Assembly (NCBI GenBank): GCA_022496205.1 | Contig: WTXD01000034.1 | Coordinates: forward strand, 1 to 64,000 | DNA: 64,000 bases | Reading direction: 5' to 3' | Source: Gloeopeniophorella convolvens | Lineage: Eukaryota; Basidiomycota; Agaricomycetes; Russulales | In this document: piece by piece, positions 1 through 9,439 of the stretch | Position numbering within the stretch: position 1 is the first letter of the stretch | Layout of the letters: every line of letters starts with the position of its first letter | Notes under the pieces: model-generated | Told to the model about the DNA's origin: nothing | The model's database searches: none | The model's input: only the letters and a program-made list of their open reading frames with translations | Program-made: the position numbers and the translations under genes

Positions 1-189
1 GAGGGAGTTTGAGCTTCGCAGGAGAGTTCAGCCATTATATCATCTACAGATATGCGGGAGCTAACCTGAGTGTTCCACCACCAATCTGCAGTCCACATCT
101 CGTCATATAGACGCTCCTTCCCTTCTTCATCAGCATAAGCTCGCTCTGGTGCGTAGCAAACGACGTCGCGGAACGCAGGGTTGCTCATG

Positions 190-205
190 CTCTACAAAAA
201 CCCCC
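190..205 (+). repeat. Left terminal inverted repeat of the 3.34 kb element
   Basis: CTCTACAAAAACCCCC. It is preceded by the TG duplication at 188-189 and matches the reverse complement of 3514-3529. Confidence 0.85.
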
Positions 206-3175
206 CTGTCTTACTCCTTGCTTACCATGCTTACCAGTCTTAGTCATTCTTAGTACTCTTGGATTGTTCTTGGAGCTAAATTAGGGCCTGCTTATGGTCA
301 TCTTACGACCTCCAGCTTACCTGAGTCTTTTGCTTAGCTTCTGCCTTCCTTACATCTGAAAAACCCTCCCTAATAAGATTGCACATAATCTATTTAATAG
401 ATACATCTGCGAGGTCTCCGCCTGCTGCGGTCTCCTGTGTGTGTTGCCGCCGATCTCACACTCGCTGCCACCGTTCCTGCGCGCACCACCACCGCCGCTG
501 TCGGCCTTGATCTCGTCGTCGCAGTCATAGGTGACGGCGCTGGTGTCGTTGTTGTTGCGGCTGTGCTGCGTCGCAGCGTGTCGCGACCACCATCGTCGTC
601 ATGGGTGCACCGCTGATAGCCTGCTTGAGCAGCCAAGCAGCGGAGATGCAGAAGAGAGAGTTCGGGGTAGCGTTAGGAAGTCAAGGGAACGTGTAGGATG
701 ATAAGGGAAGGACTAGAGAAGCACCCAGGCGCGTCGGCGGGACCTGCGATATCAATCCGGCGCTGATCCGGGAATCCGCAAACAAACGAGTGACTAGAAA
801 GGAACGAAGGGACGCAAGACGCAAGCCGCAAGGACACAAGACCGCACGCAAACCGCAAGACCGCACCGCAGACCGCACCGCAAGAACGAGAGGGAAACGC
901 TGGGGGTAAGCCGAAGCTGCCCGATGTGTATTCGGATGAGAGTATAAGTAACCCGGGCGTACCCGGGGCCCGGACGCTGAGACGCGAAGCCTATGCGATG
1001 CGCCCGAGGCAACGCCTCCTCGGTAGCAATATAAAACAAAATAAGTAAACAAACTGCACTAAGACACGCCGAATCGCTCGGACCCGCGTCAGAAAGGAAT
1101 GTAAAGTAAGGAATGTAAAGGCTAGGGATCGGAAGGGTGTACATGGTCGTTGTGGGCTGTAATCTATCTGGTTTCCTTGAGAAGGTCAACGCATACTATC
1201 CACACGCAAAGTTATAGTACCGCAACACACCCGAAGGCTCGCACCTGATCCTGATCCAACCCAACCCAACCCGACGCGTTCGCGGCCAAGGGGCCCGCAT
1301 CCGGGTTCCCCGCGCCTAGGGGTGGTACAACCGCATCACCGCGTCGCATTACCACCGTGCCGCGTCGTGCGGCGGCATCGTCATTGTCGTCGGGGCCGTG
1401 CTGCTCCGCACAGCCTCACAACGTGGTTGCGGTGCCACCGCTCCCACTCACATGGAGGAGCAGACACAGGGCCATGGGGTGGGCCTATTGGTCAGCGGGA
1501 GTACTACATATCGGGTACGCAGGCGCACCTCGCTGCGTCCGTTGCGCCAGGTCATTGGCCGCGCTGCAGGCGCCATGAGCACAGCGGGCTGGCGGAGAGG
1601 ACGACGAGGGGTGGGCGCGCGGGAGTATGGCTGTGCCCGAGCGCGACGGCGAGGCACACCTTGTCCGCGTGGCACGGCGCGCCGGTGCGTGCGTCGAGGA
1701 CAAGCATGCCGCCTGGGTGTGGCGCCGGGACGCCATCAGCAGCACTCAAACTTGGGCTATTAGTGTGGCTGCGCTCATCAGAGAGTGGCAGTGGTTTGGC
1801 GCAAGATGGTGTCAGCGATGTTGCAGCGATGGCGTGTATTGCGGTATGGCCGTCGCTGTTCGGGCTTGCAAAGTCGGCCTCGTGCGTGAAAGATTGTGGC
1901 GGCGGCGTTGCAGCAAACCGGAAGGCTGGCGAGATAAGGGACGCACGCTCGCTGTGTTCGTCCACACAACCTTGTAGTGGTGACCGCACTTTGAGGCGCG
2001 CATCACTGTGCCACATCGTGGTCACGTTACATGGCGAACTCTCCTGCGCCCGCGCATCGGGGTTGTGGTTCAGTGCCGGGTCGTGCGAGGCGAGTCATGG
2101 CGGCGTTTTGGCGCCCGGCCAGGCGAATGTGACGAGGATGGACGATAGCAGGTGGGGAGGAAGTTGGTGGGAAAGGCAGTGAGGGAGATGGGGATGGCAA
2201 AAGGGCCGGGGACATGCGGGTCAGGAGGAGTGGGAGCGAGGGAGCGGAGGATAGCGTACCTGCGTGTGCCAGCGCTGACACTGGCAGCCGTTGTTCTTCT
2301 GCACTGATTTCACGCCAGGCAATCGTAGCAGGCCGCCGGCTGCGGCGAGTAGAGCGCTACACGCGCGGATTGGTGCAGTGCCATTTGCGGGCGACGCGGA
2401 AGGTGAGGGCGGTGAGCCAGGTGAGGGTGCGCCGGGCGAGCTCGCAGGCAGTGAGCCGGAAGGTGAGCCGGAGAAGGCGGCGATACGGGTGTAGGGGACA
2501 AGGTTGGGGGCGTACCGTCAGGCGCGGTCGCCGACATCGCTCAGGAGCGCCTGGCGGGGCAGGAGGCGAGGGCTGCGTCACGGCACAATTCTTCGTCACT
2601 GAGAGGGGCGAAGAGTGAGTGTGGGATAGCGGAGAGTGCGAGTGGGCGGTGGTCAGTACGTGTGAGCGGACAGTGTACATAGCAGGCGCACCTTAGTACT
2701 TACTACCGTTTTCGAGAAACGACAAGTCGAACTGTTGACTCGCGCGGCAAGAACACGTCACGTGTCACGTGTCACGTGTGGCGTGTATCCGGCCGAACCC
2801 GGTGTCGTACGACTTTCACGATTCCGCACGATGCCACGTCGCTTCACTCTTTTCTCCTCCCTCCATCTTCCCGCATTTCCCCTCCCCCGTTTCTCCTTCC
2901 CTTCCCCTCCTGCCATACCTGCAAGCCCACCACCTGCAAACCAAGGTCAGTATAGGAAGGAGCTGGGGATATGGGTGAGCATTCAGCACATCCTACACGG
3001 TTTTGCTAACTTACTGTTAGTACAACACTTTGCTGGCTTGCTGCTGCCTGCATCTCCCTGTTGGTTCTCGCTCCTCTGACTGACATAAGGTATGTCTCCT
3101 TCCTGCTCTTTCATGTACTATTGTTGACTTTGTTGAGCACAGTCTCTTTGATCCCCGGCTGGATGACTTGTGGCT

Positions 3176-3231
3176 GAGGGTTAGGGTTAGGGTTAGGTGT
3201 TCAGGGTGAGGGGATATTAGGGTTAGGGTTG
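3176..3231 (+). repeat. Interstitial telomere-like TTAGGG repeats inside the element
   Basis: Three consecutive TTAGGG-type units lie near 3181-3198. A second short run (ATTAGGGTTAGGGTTG) lies near 3217-3231, with a degenerate G-rich spacer between them. TTAGGG is the usual telomere unit of filamentous fungi. The tract is far too short to be a telomere and sits about 300 bp inside the right end of the element. Confidence 0.7.
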
Positions 3232-3513
3232 ACATTAGTTACCTTAATAGTGTATAATGTTAGTAGTATAGTGGAATATTAGCTTCCTTTTTACTGCTTC
3301 TACATTATAGTATGATCATGTTTTGACTAGCTTATTCATGTCTTATTGTGTGCCTTATCATTGAGAGTTCTTTTTAACTTCTTTTAAAGATGCCAATAAG
3401 ATGTAGGTCTTATGACTAGTGTGGCAATTTAGATGGATAAGGAAAAAATAAGCTCAGTTCCCAATAATCACTTACTAAGAGCAAAAAAGATCTTATTGAG
3501 TGTCATAAGAGCA

Positions 3514-3529
3514 GGGGGTTTTTGTAGAG
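3514..3529 (-). repeat. Right terminal inverted repeat of the 3.34 kb element
   Basis: GGGGGTTTTTGTAGAG, the reverse complement of the left end. It is followed by TG at 3530-3531 and then by the interrupted transposase codons. Confidence 0.85.
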
Positions 3530-4289
3530 TGAGTTCTCGGATACACTCGAGAGGATCTCGCATCCATAGCTCAGCATCGCCTGCCATCAGCTTGCCAGTC
3601 TCATCCACATGATCGCCCTTGATGTGCACAAGCTCGCAAGTCCAATCCGGACCCGTAGGCAGTTGATTAATTCGCTTCATCAACGAGTAAGAATTGTGGA
3701 AGGAGAGGTCGTAATGTTCCTTGAACTAGCCCGCAATAACGGTGAGCACAAGTGCAGTATATAATAAGGATTTGATAGTACGCACTAACGGAAGTTTCAA
3801 AAGACTATCTGTCTGCGACTGGCCCAAATTCTTTGTGATCCAGCGCGCGAATTGCCACTCGTGAAGAGAAGTAAACGGATGCCATATAGGTGCATCAAGA
3901 CCATCCTGCTCCCGTCTCAATCTCTCAAACGTCGTCTCGGCCTTGCCAATGATCGTGCCGACGGGACCCGGGAACTTTTCAATGAACCGATGGGAGGACG
4001 TAGGTGGGAGGGTGACTGGTGTTGTCGCAGGAGTGGCTGGTGGGGAGGCGGGGTCGTAGGGCTGCTGCCAGAAGTCCTCTGCCATAGCATTGTCTATGGG
4101 CGGGGGACTTGGTACACGCTCCTGTGTGGGTGCCGAACGTGAGGTGCGCGCCTCAACGGCTTCGCGCATTTTCTGTTGACATTCTTTGCGGTTTGACAGA
4201 TGAGACTTGAGGTGGCCACTGGTGGCGAACGGAGCAGAGCAGTACATGCATCTGTGGCTGCGATGAGGGCGTGGCGTGCGCACTGCCAT

Positions 4290-4683
4290 GCTAGGTGATG
4301 GGGACGGCGATACGGGGGTGCGCTCCAGTCAATTGAGTGCCAGTGACATCCCTTGCTGTCTCATAGACCCTGACAAGGGAATCGCTGGCACCGTGGGCTT
4401 CCAAGCCGGTGCGTGGGTCAACCCCGACATGGCCTCAGTACAGCGAGCGTAGGCTCAACAATCGAACAGGTGCGAGATTGTTGAGAGAGATCGGGGACAC
4501 GGATTTAACATACCCATCAGCCCACATGCTGTGAGACCCAGGTAATTCTTATTTCGACAGCCAAAGCTGAAATACAAGGGGGCTGGCGTATGCCCCAGGA
4601 CATAGCTGAGACCCCCATTTCGCGCCTTTATTACTGACGTGCCCCCCGCTTGCGCAATCCTCCCTCTTACACCTCTTTGCCTA
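4290..4683. other. Intergenic interval between transposase remnant and DUF6532 gene
   Basis: No convincing coding signal. It should hold the upstream regions of both divergent genes, but I recognise no specific element. Confidence 0.4.
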
Positions 4684-6704
4684 ATGCGTACCATAACCTA
4701 CCATCAGGATGTGACGGCACCACCTGCTGTAGACCCGAACCCCACCCAGAGCGCCTTGCGAGTGCGTAAACCATTGAAAAAGCAGGCGCAGCTAAGTAAA
4801 GTGTCCTCTACACTAAAGCACCATAGTTGACGCTGATGTCCAATGGGCAGTTGAAGAACAACTCAGTGCTGAAGAGCGACGTGCTGCTATCGCGGCTGCG
4901 GTCGCAGCCAAGGCCCAGAACAAAGGCAAGAAGAGGCGTAAGCAGCCCCAAGTCAATCCTGCGGCTGTGAATCCTCCGGTGCGCAACAATCCTGTATTGC
5001 TAACCCCAACTGAGTTGATTCACAGTTCACTACGTCGACCGTCGCGCCGCCCAAGAAGACGCCTGTTGTGCGCCCCCTTGCAGCAGCACCTCCCCCTGCC
5101 AATTTGGTCAGGCGGGACACCAGGGTTCCACTTCCTTCCGGTGTTATCACGTCCAACCAGGCTGCCGCCATTATATTTGGCACGCCTGCTGCCACTGCGC
5201 CTCGAGCCTCCACTGCAGTGGTGAATGCAGGTGCGTGTTTAGTTTTGCACTCCACAGATTCGACAAGTCACACTTCCATAGGGACCAGCAATTGGGTCTT
5301 GGATCAAGACATGATCGATCCAGCCCTCCTAGAAGAGGAGGGGAGACCCAATGCAACCGCCCAGCGTCCCACGCTCTATGAGGGTTCCAGCGGCAACGAT
5401 GAAGATGGGACTGAAGGCGACAACAATGATGACGACAACGACGACGGCGAAGACGACGAAGACGAAGACAACATCAACGTCTAGCAATACTATGATGAAG
5501 AACAGCCCAAGCTGGTGTTGTATGAAGATCAAGCAGAGCTAGACCTGACCACCCCTGCGCGGGTCAAACGTCCGCTCGAAGCCAGCTCCAACGGCGACGA
5601 GGGGTCAGGACCCCATCGAATTGTAAGACTGAACACACATAGCGGCCGCGTTCGTCAAGGGGACTATGACCTCGTCACGAAGCATATCATCAGTGTGGCC
5701 GTCAGTTTCTTCAGGTGCAAGCTCAGCACGCGCAACGCCTGGCCTGATCCGGTCAAGGAATCCAGCTGGGCTGTAGAGTCCTGGAACGAGGCCTGTGCGT
5801 CCATCCGCTTGGCCGCCATGGCCCCCGAGCCCCCAATTGTACAATTGGTACACAGGTAGTGCCATATAATACCGATTATACCCTGACCATTTCGAGCGAC
5901 AGATTACGAGTCGCGCTGCTCAGCTCCGCGGCGAGTTGAGGAACAAGATGATCCCGATCGTTCAAAGTGCCTACAGCTTCCGATCAGGCCAAGACAGGAA
6001 GAGCTTGAAGCACAACCGCAAGCTTATAGATGAACTGGGATACGTCCCCGGTCCTGGCTTTATCTTCAAGGTAAGTCAACTATACGGTCCCATCTTACGC
6101 GAATTGACAAATTTCAAGCGAAGGGTTCCCTACAAGGGACCCTACCGGCACCCAGCCATTCAGAAGGGCATCAACATGATGTGGTTCATGAACAGGCGTG
6201 ACGAGGGCATCCTCTACAGCGTGTACTTCAACCCGATGCCCTACCCAGCTATTGCATTCATCTTAACTGGCGTAAGTACCAAGGCATACAGTAATCGGTT
6301 TGACGTCGTCATAACTCAAAATTTGTTAGATTGAATTCTGTCTCGACGAATGGCGCCGTGGTGAGAAGCACGACAGCTTGAAGTTCGAAAACAGCTACAA
6401 GGAAGTCTACGACACTTTCCTCAAGGAGCTCACTATCTTCGAAGAGACAGGTCAGGCCAAAGACAAGGGCGCCAAGCTGCGGAAGCTGTTCCATGACACT
6501 GGGAGGTGAGTGCCTCTCACCCAGTCGCACTAACTCTGTGCTCATCGACATTTTCTTAGACATCATGCTGGTGCTGAGCCCCTGTCGGAGGGCACCATCA
6601 ACCGCGTGAGCCTAAGGCCATTGCCAGAGGAGGCGTTCATTGCAGCCCTCGACGAAGGCAGCACAACGGAGAGCGACAGCGACGCAGAGTCCATTGCCCG
6701 GTAG
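4684..6704 (+). pseudogene. DUF6532-domain protein, interrupted by an in-frame stop
   Basis: The first plausible ATG is at 4684, and the 5' exon structure to about 4830 is unresolved. A coiled-coil-like Glu/Ala/Arg and Lys/Arg-rich segment (4832-4978) is followed by an intron at 4979-5025. Next comes a Pro/Ala-rich and then very acidic Asp/Glu tract. The conserved C-terminal half is split by introns at 5848-5902, 6071-6118, 6272-6329 and 6506-6559, each supported by donor, acceptor and phase. It contains ITSRAAQLRGELRNKM, YRHPAIQKGINMMWF, YFNPMPYPAIAFILTG and FCLDEWRRGEKHDSLKF, the pattern of fungal DUF6532 domains. A TAG at 5482-5484 falls in frame between the acidic tract and QYYDEEQPKLVLYEDQ, with the same frame open on both sides. 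It is either a real nonsense mutation or a CAG-to-TAG sequence error. The function of the family is unknown; it is often expanded in Agaricomycetes. Confidence 0.7.
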
Positions 6705-7536
6705 ATGGCACACGAGCTGTCCTATCCAGGAGGGGAAAGCGCATGAGTCGGCGCGCGCACACTGCCATCGGCGCACGGGTCGGCATTAGAGTACTGTTTG
6801 TCTACACGCACGTGAAATATCGAGATCCAGTCTATCGTATCATCTTCTACAGAGCCATGGAGAACCCGGAAGCAGTGCCCAGCCCATGTGAACAACATAA
6901 GGATGCTGATAATCTACATGGTGAGATCTACAGGGTGCGGGAACTAATTGATATTCTGTTGATTGTTGCCATGACATGACATAGCTCCAGGGGGTACGCC
7001 AGGTGAGTTGTGAACGTAGATTGCTTCGCCGACGCGCTGACTAACGACGTTCGTAGGAGCCAATCAGGATCCTCGTCTGAGTATGGAGAGCGGGGGTGCG
7101 CATACCCCCTATACACACTATATTGACGAGGCAGCATATGTAGTATACATTTGGTACATAGGCTATGTGTACTATGCACTTTATGATAGCTGTTGTAGTC
7201 AAAATAGCACAGCTGTACCGAGGGTACGGATGGGTGGGCTATTCGTGCTATTCGTGCTAGTATAGGCCCTAGCTGTGCGATCAAGCACAATATAGAGGGG
7301 GGGTTGCAATCTGTCTACAGGCATCTATTGACGCTAAATAGCTCTATATAGCAACCCCCTTTCTTCCAGATGTACAAACGTACAGGCTCGCATCTGCGCT
7401 CAAGGGCAGTCTGGGGTCACATCCTTCGCTACCCAGCTCAACCCGATCGCTTCGCAGGGCAAAATACCCAGATCGAGGTTTCCGAGCGTAGAGACCACTG
7501 AACCCTAACACCGGTCACACCGTTTGACAGTTGCGT
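6705..7536. other. Intergenic, no gene recognised; contains a loose inverted repeat
   Basis: Only short unsupported ORFs. Near 7293-7303 and 7348-7358 the words GGGGGTTGC and GCAACCCCC form an inverted pair about 50 bp apart, flanked by AT-rich TATAGA/CTATATAG words. This could be a small MITE-like relic or a hairpin. Confidence 0.35.
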
Positions 7537-7844
7537 ACTTTCCGCATAGTTTTGCCATTCACACACCGGGCCGGTGATGTTCCCAATCAAATTCTGGCAT
7601 TCCCTGAAGGTACTTTAGGTTTAGGGCTGGCTAGGGTTGACCAAATATATAGTTTTTATTGTATGGTATAATGTGAATGACAACACTTTTTTGAACCGAG
7701 TAATAACAATGACAAGCACTTTTTCACACCTGTAATTGAAGTGACAAATCATATTGTTATTAACTTTAAGTCTGTATCTACAGTATACTAGGGGGATGTT
7801 GTAGGGAAGGGAGGGAATCTGCCGCAAAGGAAGGAACTGACTTA

Positions 7845-8300
7845 GGAAGTAGAGCCGCGCCCGTTAGAGCACGGCGGGGAAGCGAGGAGGGGTGCGTCAG
7901 CGCGCCACGTCACGGCTGCATCGCTGAGCGCAGGGAGTCGTTGCGGCGACAGGGGTGGTGGTGAAAGAGTGGGTGGGCCATCCCTGGGTGCAGTAATGTG
8001 GCCACAGTTGTCAGAGCGCAGCCGCGGCAGCCCGATGCAGTGCTTGAAGCCACGCGCATGGTCGTGAGGCGGCGGGGGCGGCGAGGTGAATGCAAGGCTG
8101 GGGACGCCGTCCTCGACCAAGGGAGTGGGGCCACGCTCGTCAGAGCGCAGCGGTGGTTCGGCGCAGTGGGCAATGGCGTGTGGGGTGGCGGCGGGGGTGG
8201 CGAGTCGAAAACGAGAACGGTACGACCGTCCTCATCTGGGAAGATGGAGCCGCGTTCATCAGAGCGCGGCAGGGGAATGGGGATGTGCGCGTTAGCACAC
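7845..8300. repeat. Diverged tandem repeat, about four copies of 120-150 bp
   Basis: A motif of the form CCxCG-xTC(A/G)TCAGAGCGC(A/G)GC recurs near 7860, 8005, 8130 and 8255. Each copy is followed by GC-rich sequence with CGCCACGTC or GGCGGCGGGG words. A related CATCAGAGAGTGGCAGTGG word occurs near 1777 inside the 3.34 kb element. The copies are too diverged to give a precise unit by eye. Confidence 0.5.
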
Positions 8301-8897
8301 CACGTCGCCATCGCGTCGCCACGCGAAGGAGCTCGCCGTGGTGGCACGTTCGTGTCGCCCCGGCTCGGGATGCTGCCGCGCAACGGAAATTGAGGCGGCG
8401 GCGGTGTCATCGTGATGAGTTGGGGTGTGGGCGCAGGAACGGGTGCACAGCCGCTGTTTTCATTGACAGAACCGCGCGGCTGCAGCTGAACCTGCTGCGC
8501 CAGCGCCTTGGGGTTGTCGCGGTGCAGTGCGGGGCCGTGCGATGCGAATTGCGCGAGCGTGTACCTGATCGATCGAGCATGAAATTTGTTTGTTTGTAGC
8601 TGTCAACTCCTGGCCTCCATACGCGTGGGGTCCAAGGTGGGGTAGGGGGCAGGGGCGCGGACGACGTCGGCGCTGGCATTGCTTCGGCTCGCTTTCGGCC
8701 GCGGCACTTGGGCTGCGATGGAGGGGGAGGGAGATCTGGGTTCGCTGCGCAGGCATGCGCAGCGCGATTGTTGGCAACTGACTGCGCATCTCTCGGTTCT
8801 CGGTTCGGCGCGCTCGACTTGCGTGACGTGTGGTCTCCGCCAATGAGGCGCTGATGGCGATCTCATTTGTCGTCATTTCGGGTAGCGACGGAAATGA

Positions 8898-8963
8898 AGA
8901 GGGGGATGAGGGGGGGATGAGGATGAGGACGAGGATGAGGACGAGGGCGAGGACGAGGAGGAC
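8898..8963 (+). repeat. GAGGAT/GAGGAC purine-rich minisatellite
   Basis: Six-base units of the GAGGAT/GAGGAC type (seen as GATGAG and GACGAG) repeat about ten times on the plus strand. The tract is not part of any supported gene. Confidence 0.7.
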
Positions 8964-9439
8964 TGTGTCCATCCCTCCCCTCCCTCAACTTGCTTGCCAC
9001 AGACACAGACACTCTGAAGGGACACACAGGAGTAATATTATTTGAGTCATCAGTAATAGTGATTACATACAGAACAAGAAAACACGTTGCAAAAGAAAAA
9101 GAATAAGTCGGGCTTCGAAATAGGAACGGGGAGTCCGGACCACTCTTTCCGGCGTGTGAAAACTATGCGGAAAGTCAAAGACTCCGTTTGACAAGTGATG
9201 GCCAGGAAGCGCTCTAAATGACGCTGTTTTGTAGCCATTTAGGAACCTATATCCGTCATGATTCAGGCGATTGACAGTGGACGGATAGATTCCTGAACTG
9301 TGCTGTATTTTGGGCTTTCAGTCACAGTTCCGGCCCGGAACTTCCGCACGAAGTCCAGTGACACGGTCAATAAATAATATAGCGCTGATACCAATGAGTG
9401 TAGCTAAGCCATTCATGACAAGTGCGTATGATGAGAAAC

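Larger units (their letters stand above)
190..3529. mobile_element. 3,340-bp insertion with terminal inverted repeats and a 2-bp target duplication
   Basis: Both ends carry the 16-bp terminal inverted repeat CTCTACAAAAACCCCC, with partial similarity continuing inward. A TG dinucleotide flanks each side (188-189 and 3530-3531). Removing 190-3529 plus one TG restores the transposase frame exactly (CGA GAA CTC ATG AGC AAC). The interior has many small ORFs, the longest 286 codons at 1322-2182. They are Arg/Ala/His-rich and match no family I recognise. I see no transposase, so this is best read as a non-autonomous DNA transposon. The superfamily is uncertain: a 2-bp duplication is compatible with CACTA/Plavaka-like elements, but the ends do not begin CACTA. 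Confidence 0.85.
1..4289 (-). pseudogene. Plavaka-type DNA transposase gene, 5' part, split by a 3.34 kb insertion
   Basis: Exon 1 (4289-3786) encodes about 168 residues. It opens with a Cys2-His-Cys zinc finger (CMYC, then a His, then KEC), followed by a low-complexity linker and a segment containing APIWHPFTSLHEWQFARWI. An intron at 3785-3726 leads to exon 2, which reads through SFHNSYSLMKRINQLPTGP and ELWMRDPLECIREL. At 3529 the frame runs into an inserted element. It resumes at 189 with MSNPAFRDVVCYAPERAYA and DEMWTADWWWNTQ, and a likely donor follows near 73. The zinc finger, the WMRDPxECIREL block and the WWW block are in the order known from basidiomycete Plavaka (CACTA-related) transposases. 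The remainder, including the catalytic core, lies beyond the left edge. With the insertion the protein would end after ECIRELTLQK plus about 15 foreign residues, so this copy cannot encode a full transposase. Confidence 0.85.
7537..9175. repeat. Non-coding block bounded by a 17-bp inverted repeat pair
   Basis: ACTTTCCGCATAGTTTT at 7537-7553 recurs as its exact reverse complement at 9159-9175. Similarity continues beyond it as a CACAC-x-CCGG word. The interior has no recognisable protein and includes a diverged tandem repeat, an AT-rich stretch (7617-7800) and a purine minisatellite. This resembles the subterminal repeats of a degenerate DNA transposon, but no clear termini or target duplication were found. 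Confidence 0.45.

Noticed and set aside
1322..2182. 286-codon plus-strand ORF inside the 3.34 kb element as a transposase
   Set aside because: It is Arg/Ala/His/Ser-rich, with no zinc finger, RNase H-like or DDE pattern. Overlapping ORFs in all frames indicate GC-driven openness.
3176..3231. A chromosome end at the TTAGGG runs
   Set aside because: Too few units, with ordinary sequence on both sides and the run enclosed in a transposon.
5476..5502. A tiny intron removing the DUF6532 stop codon (GTCTAG to ACAG, 27 nt)
   Set aside because: Too short, and it lacks branch-point spacing.
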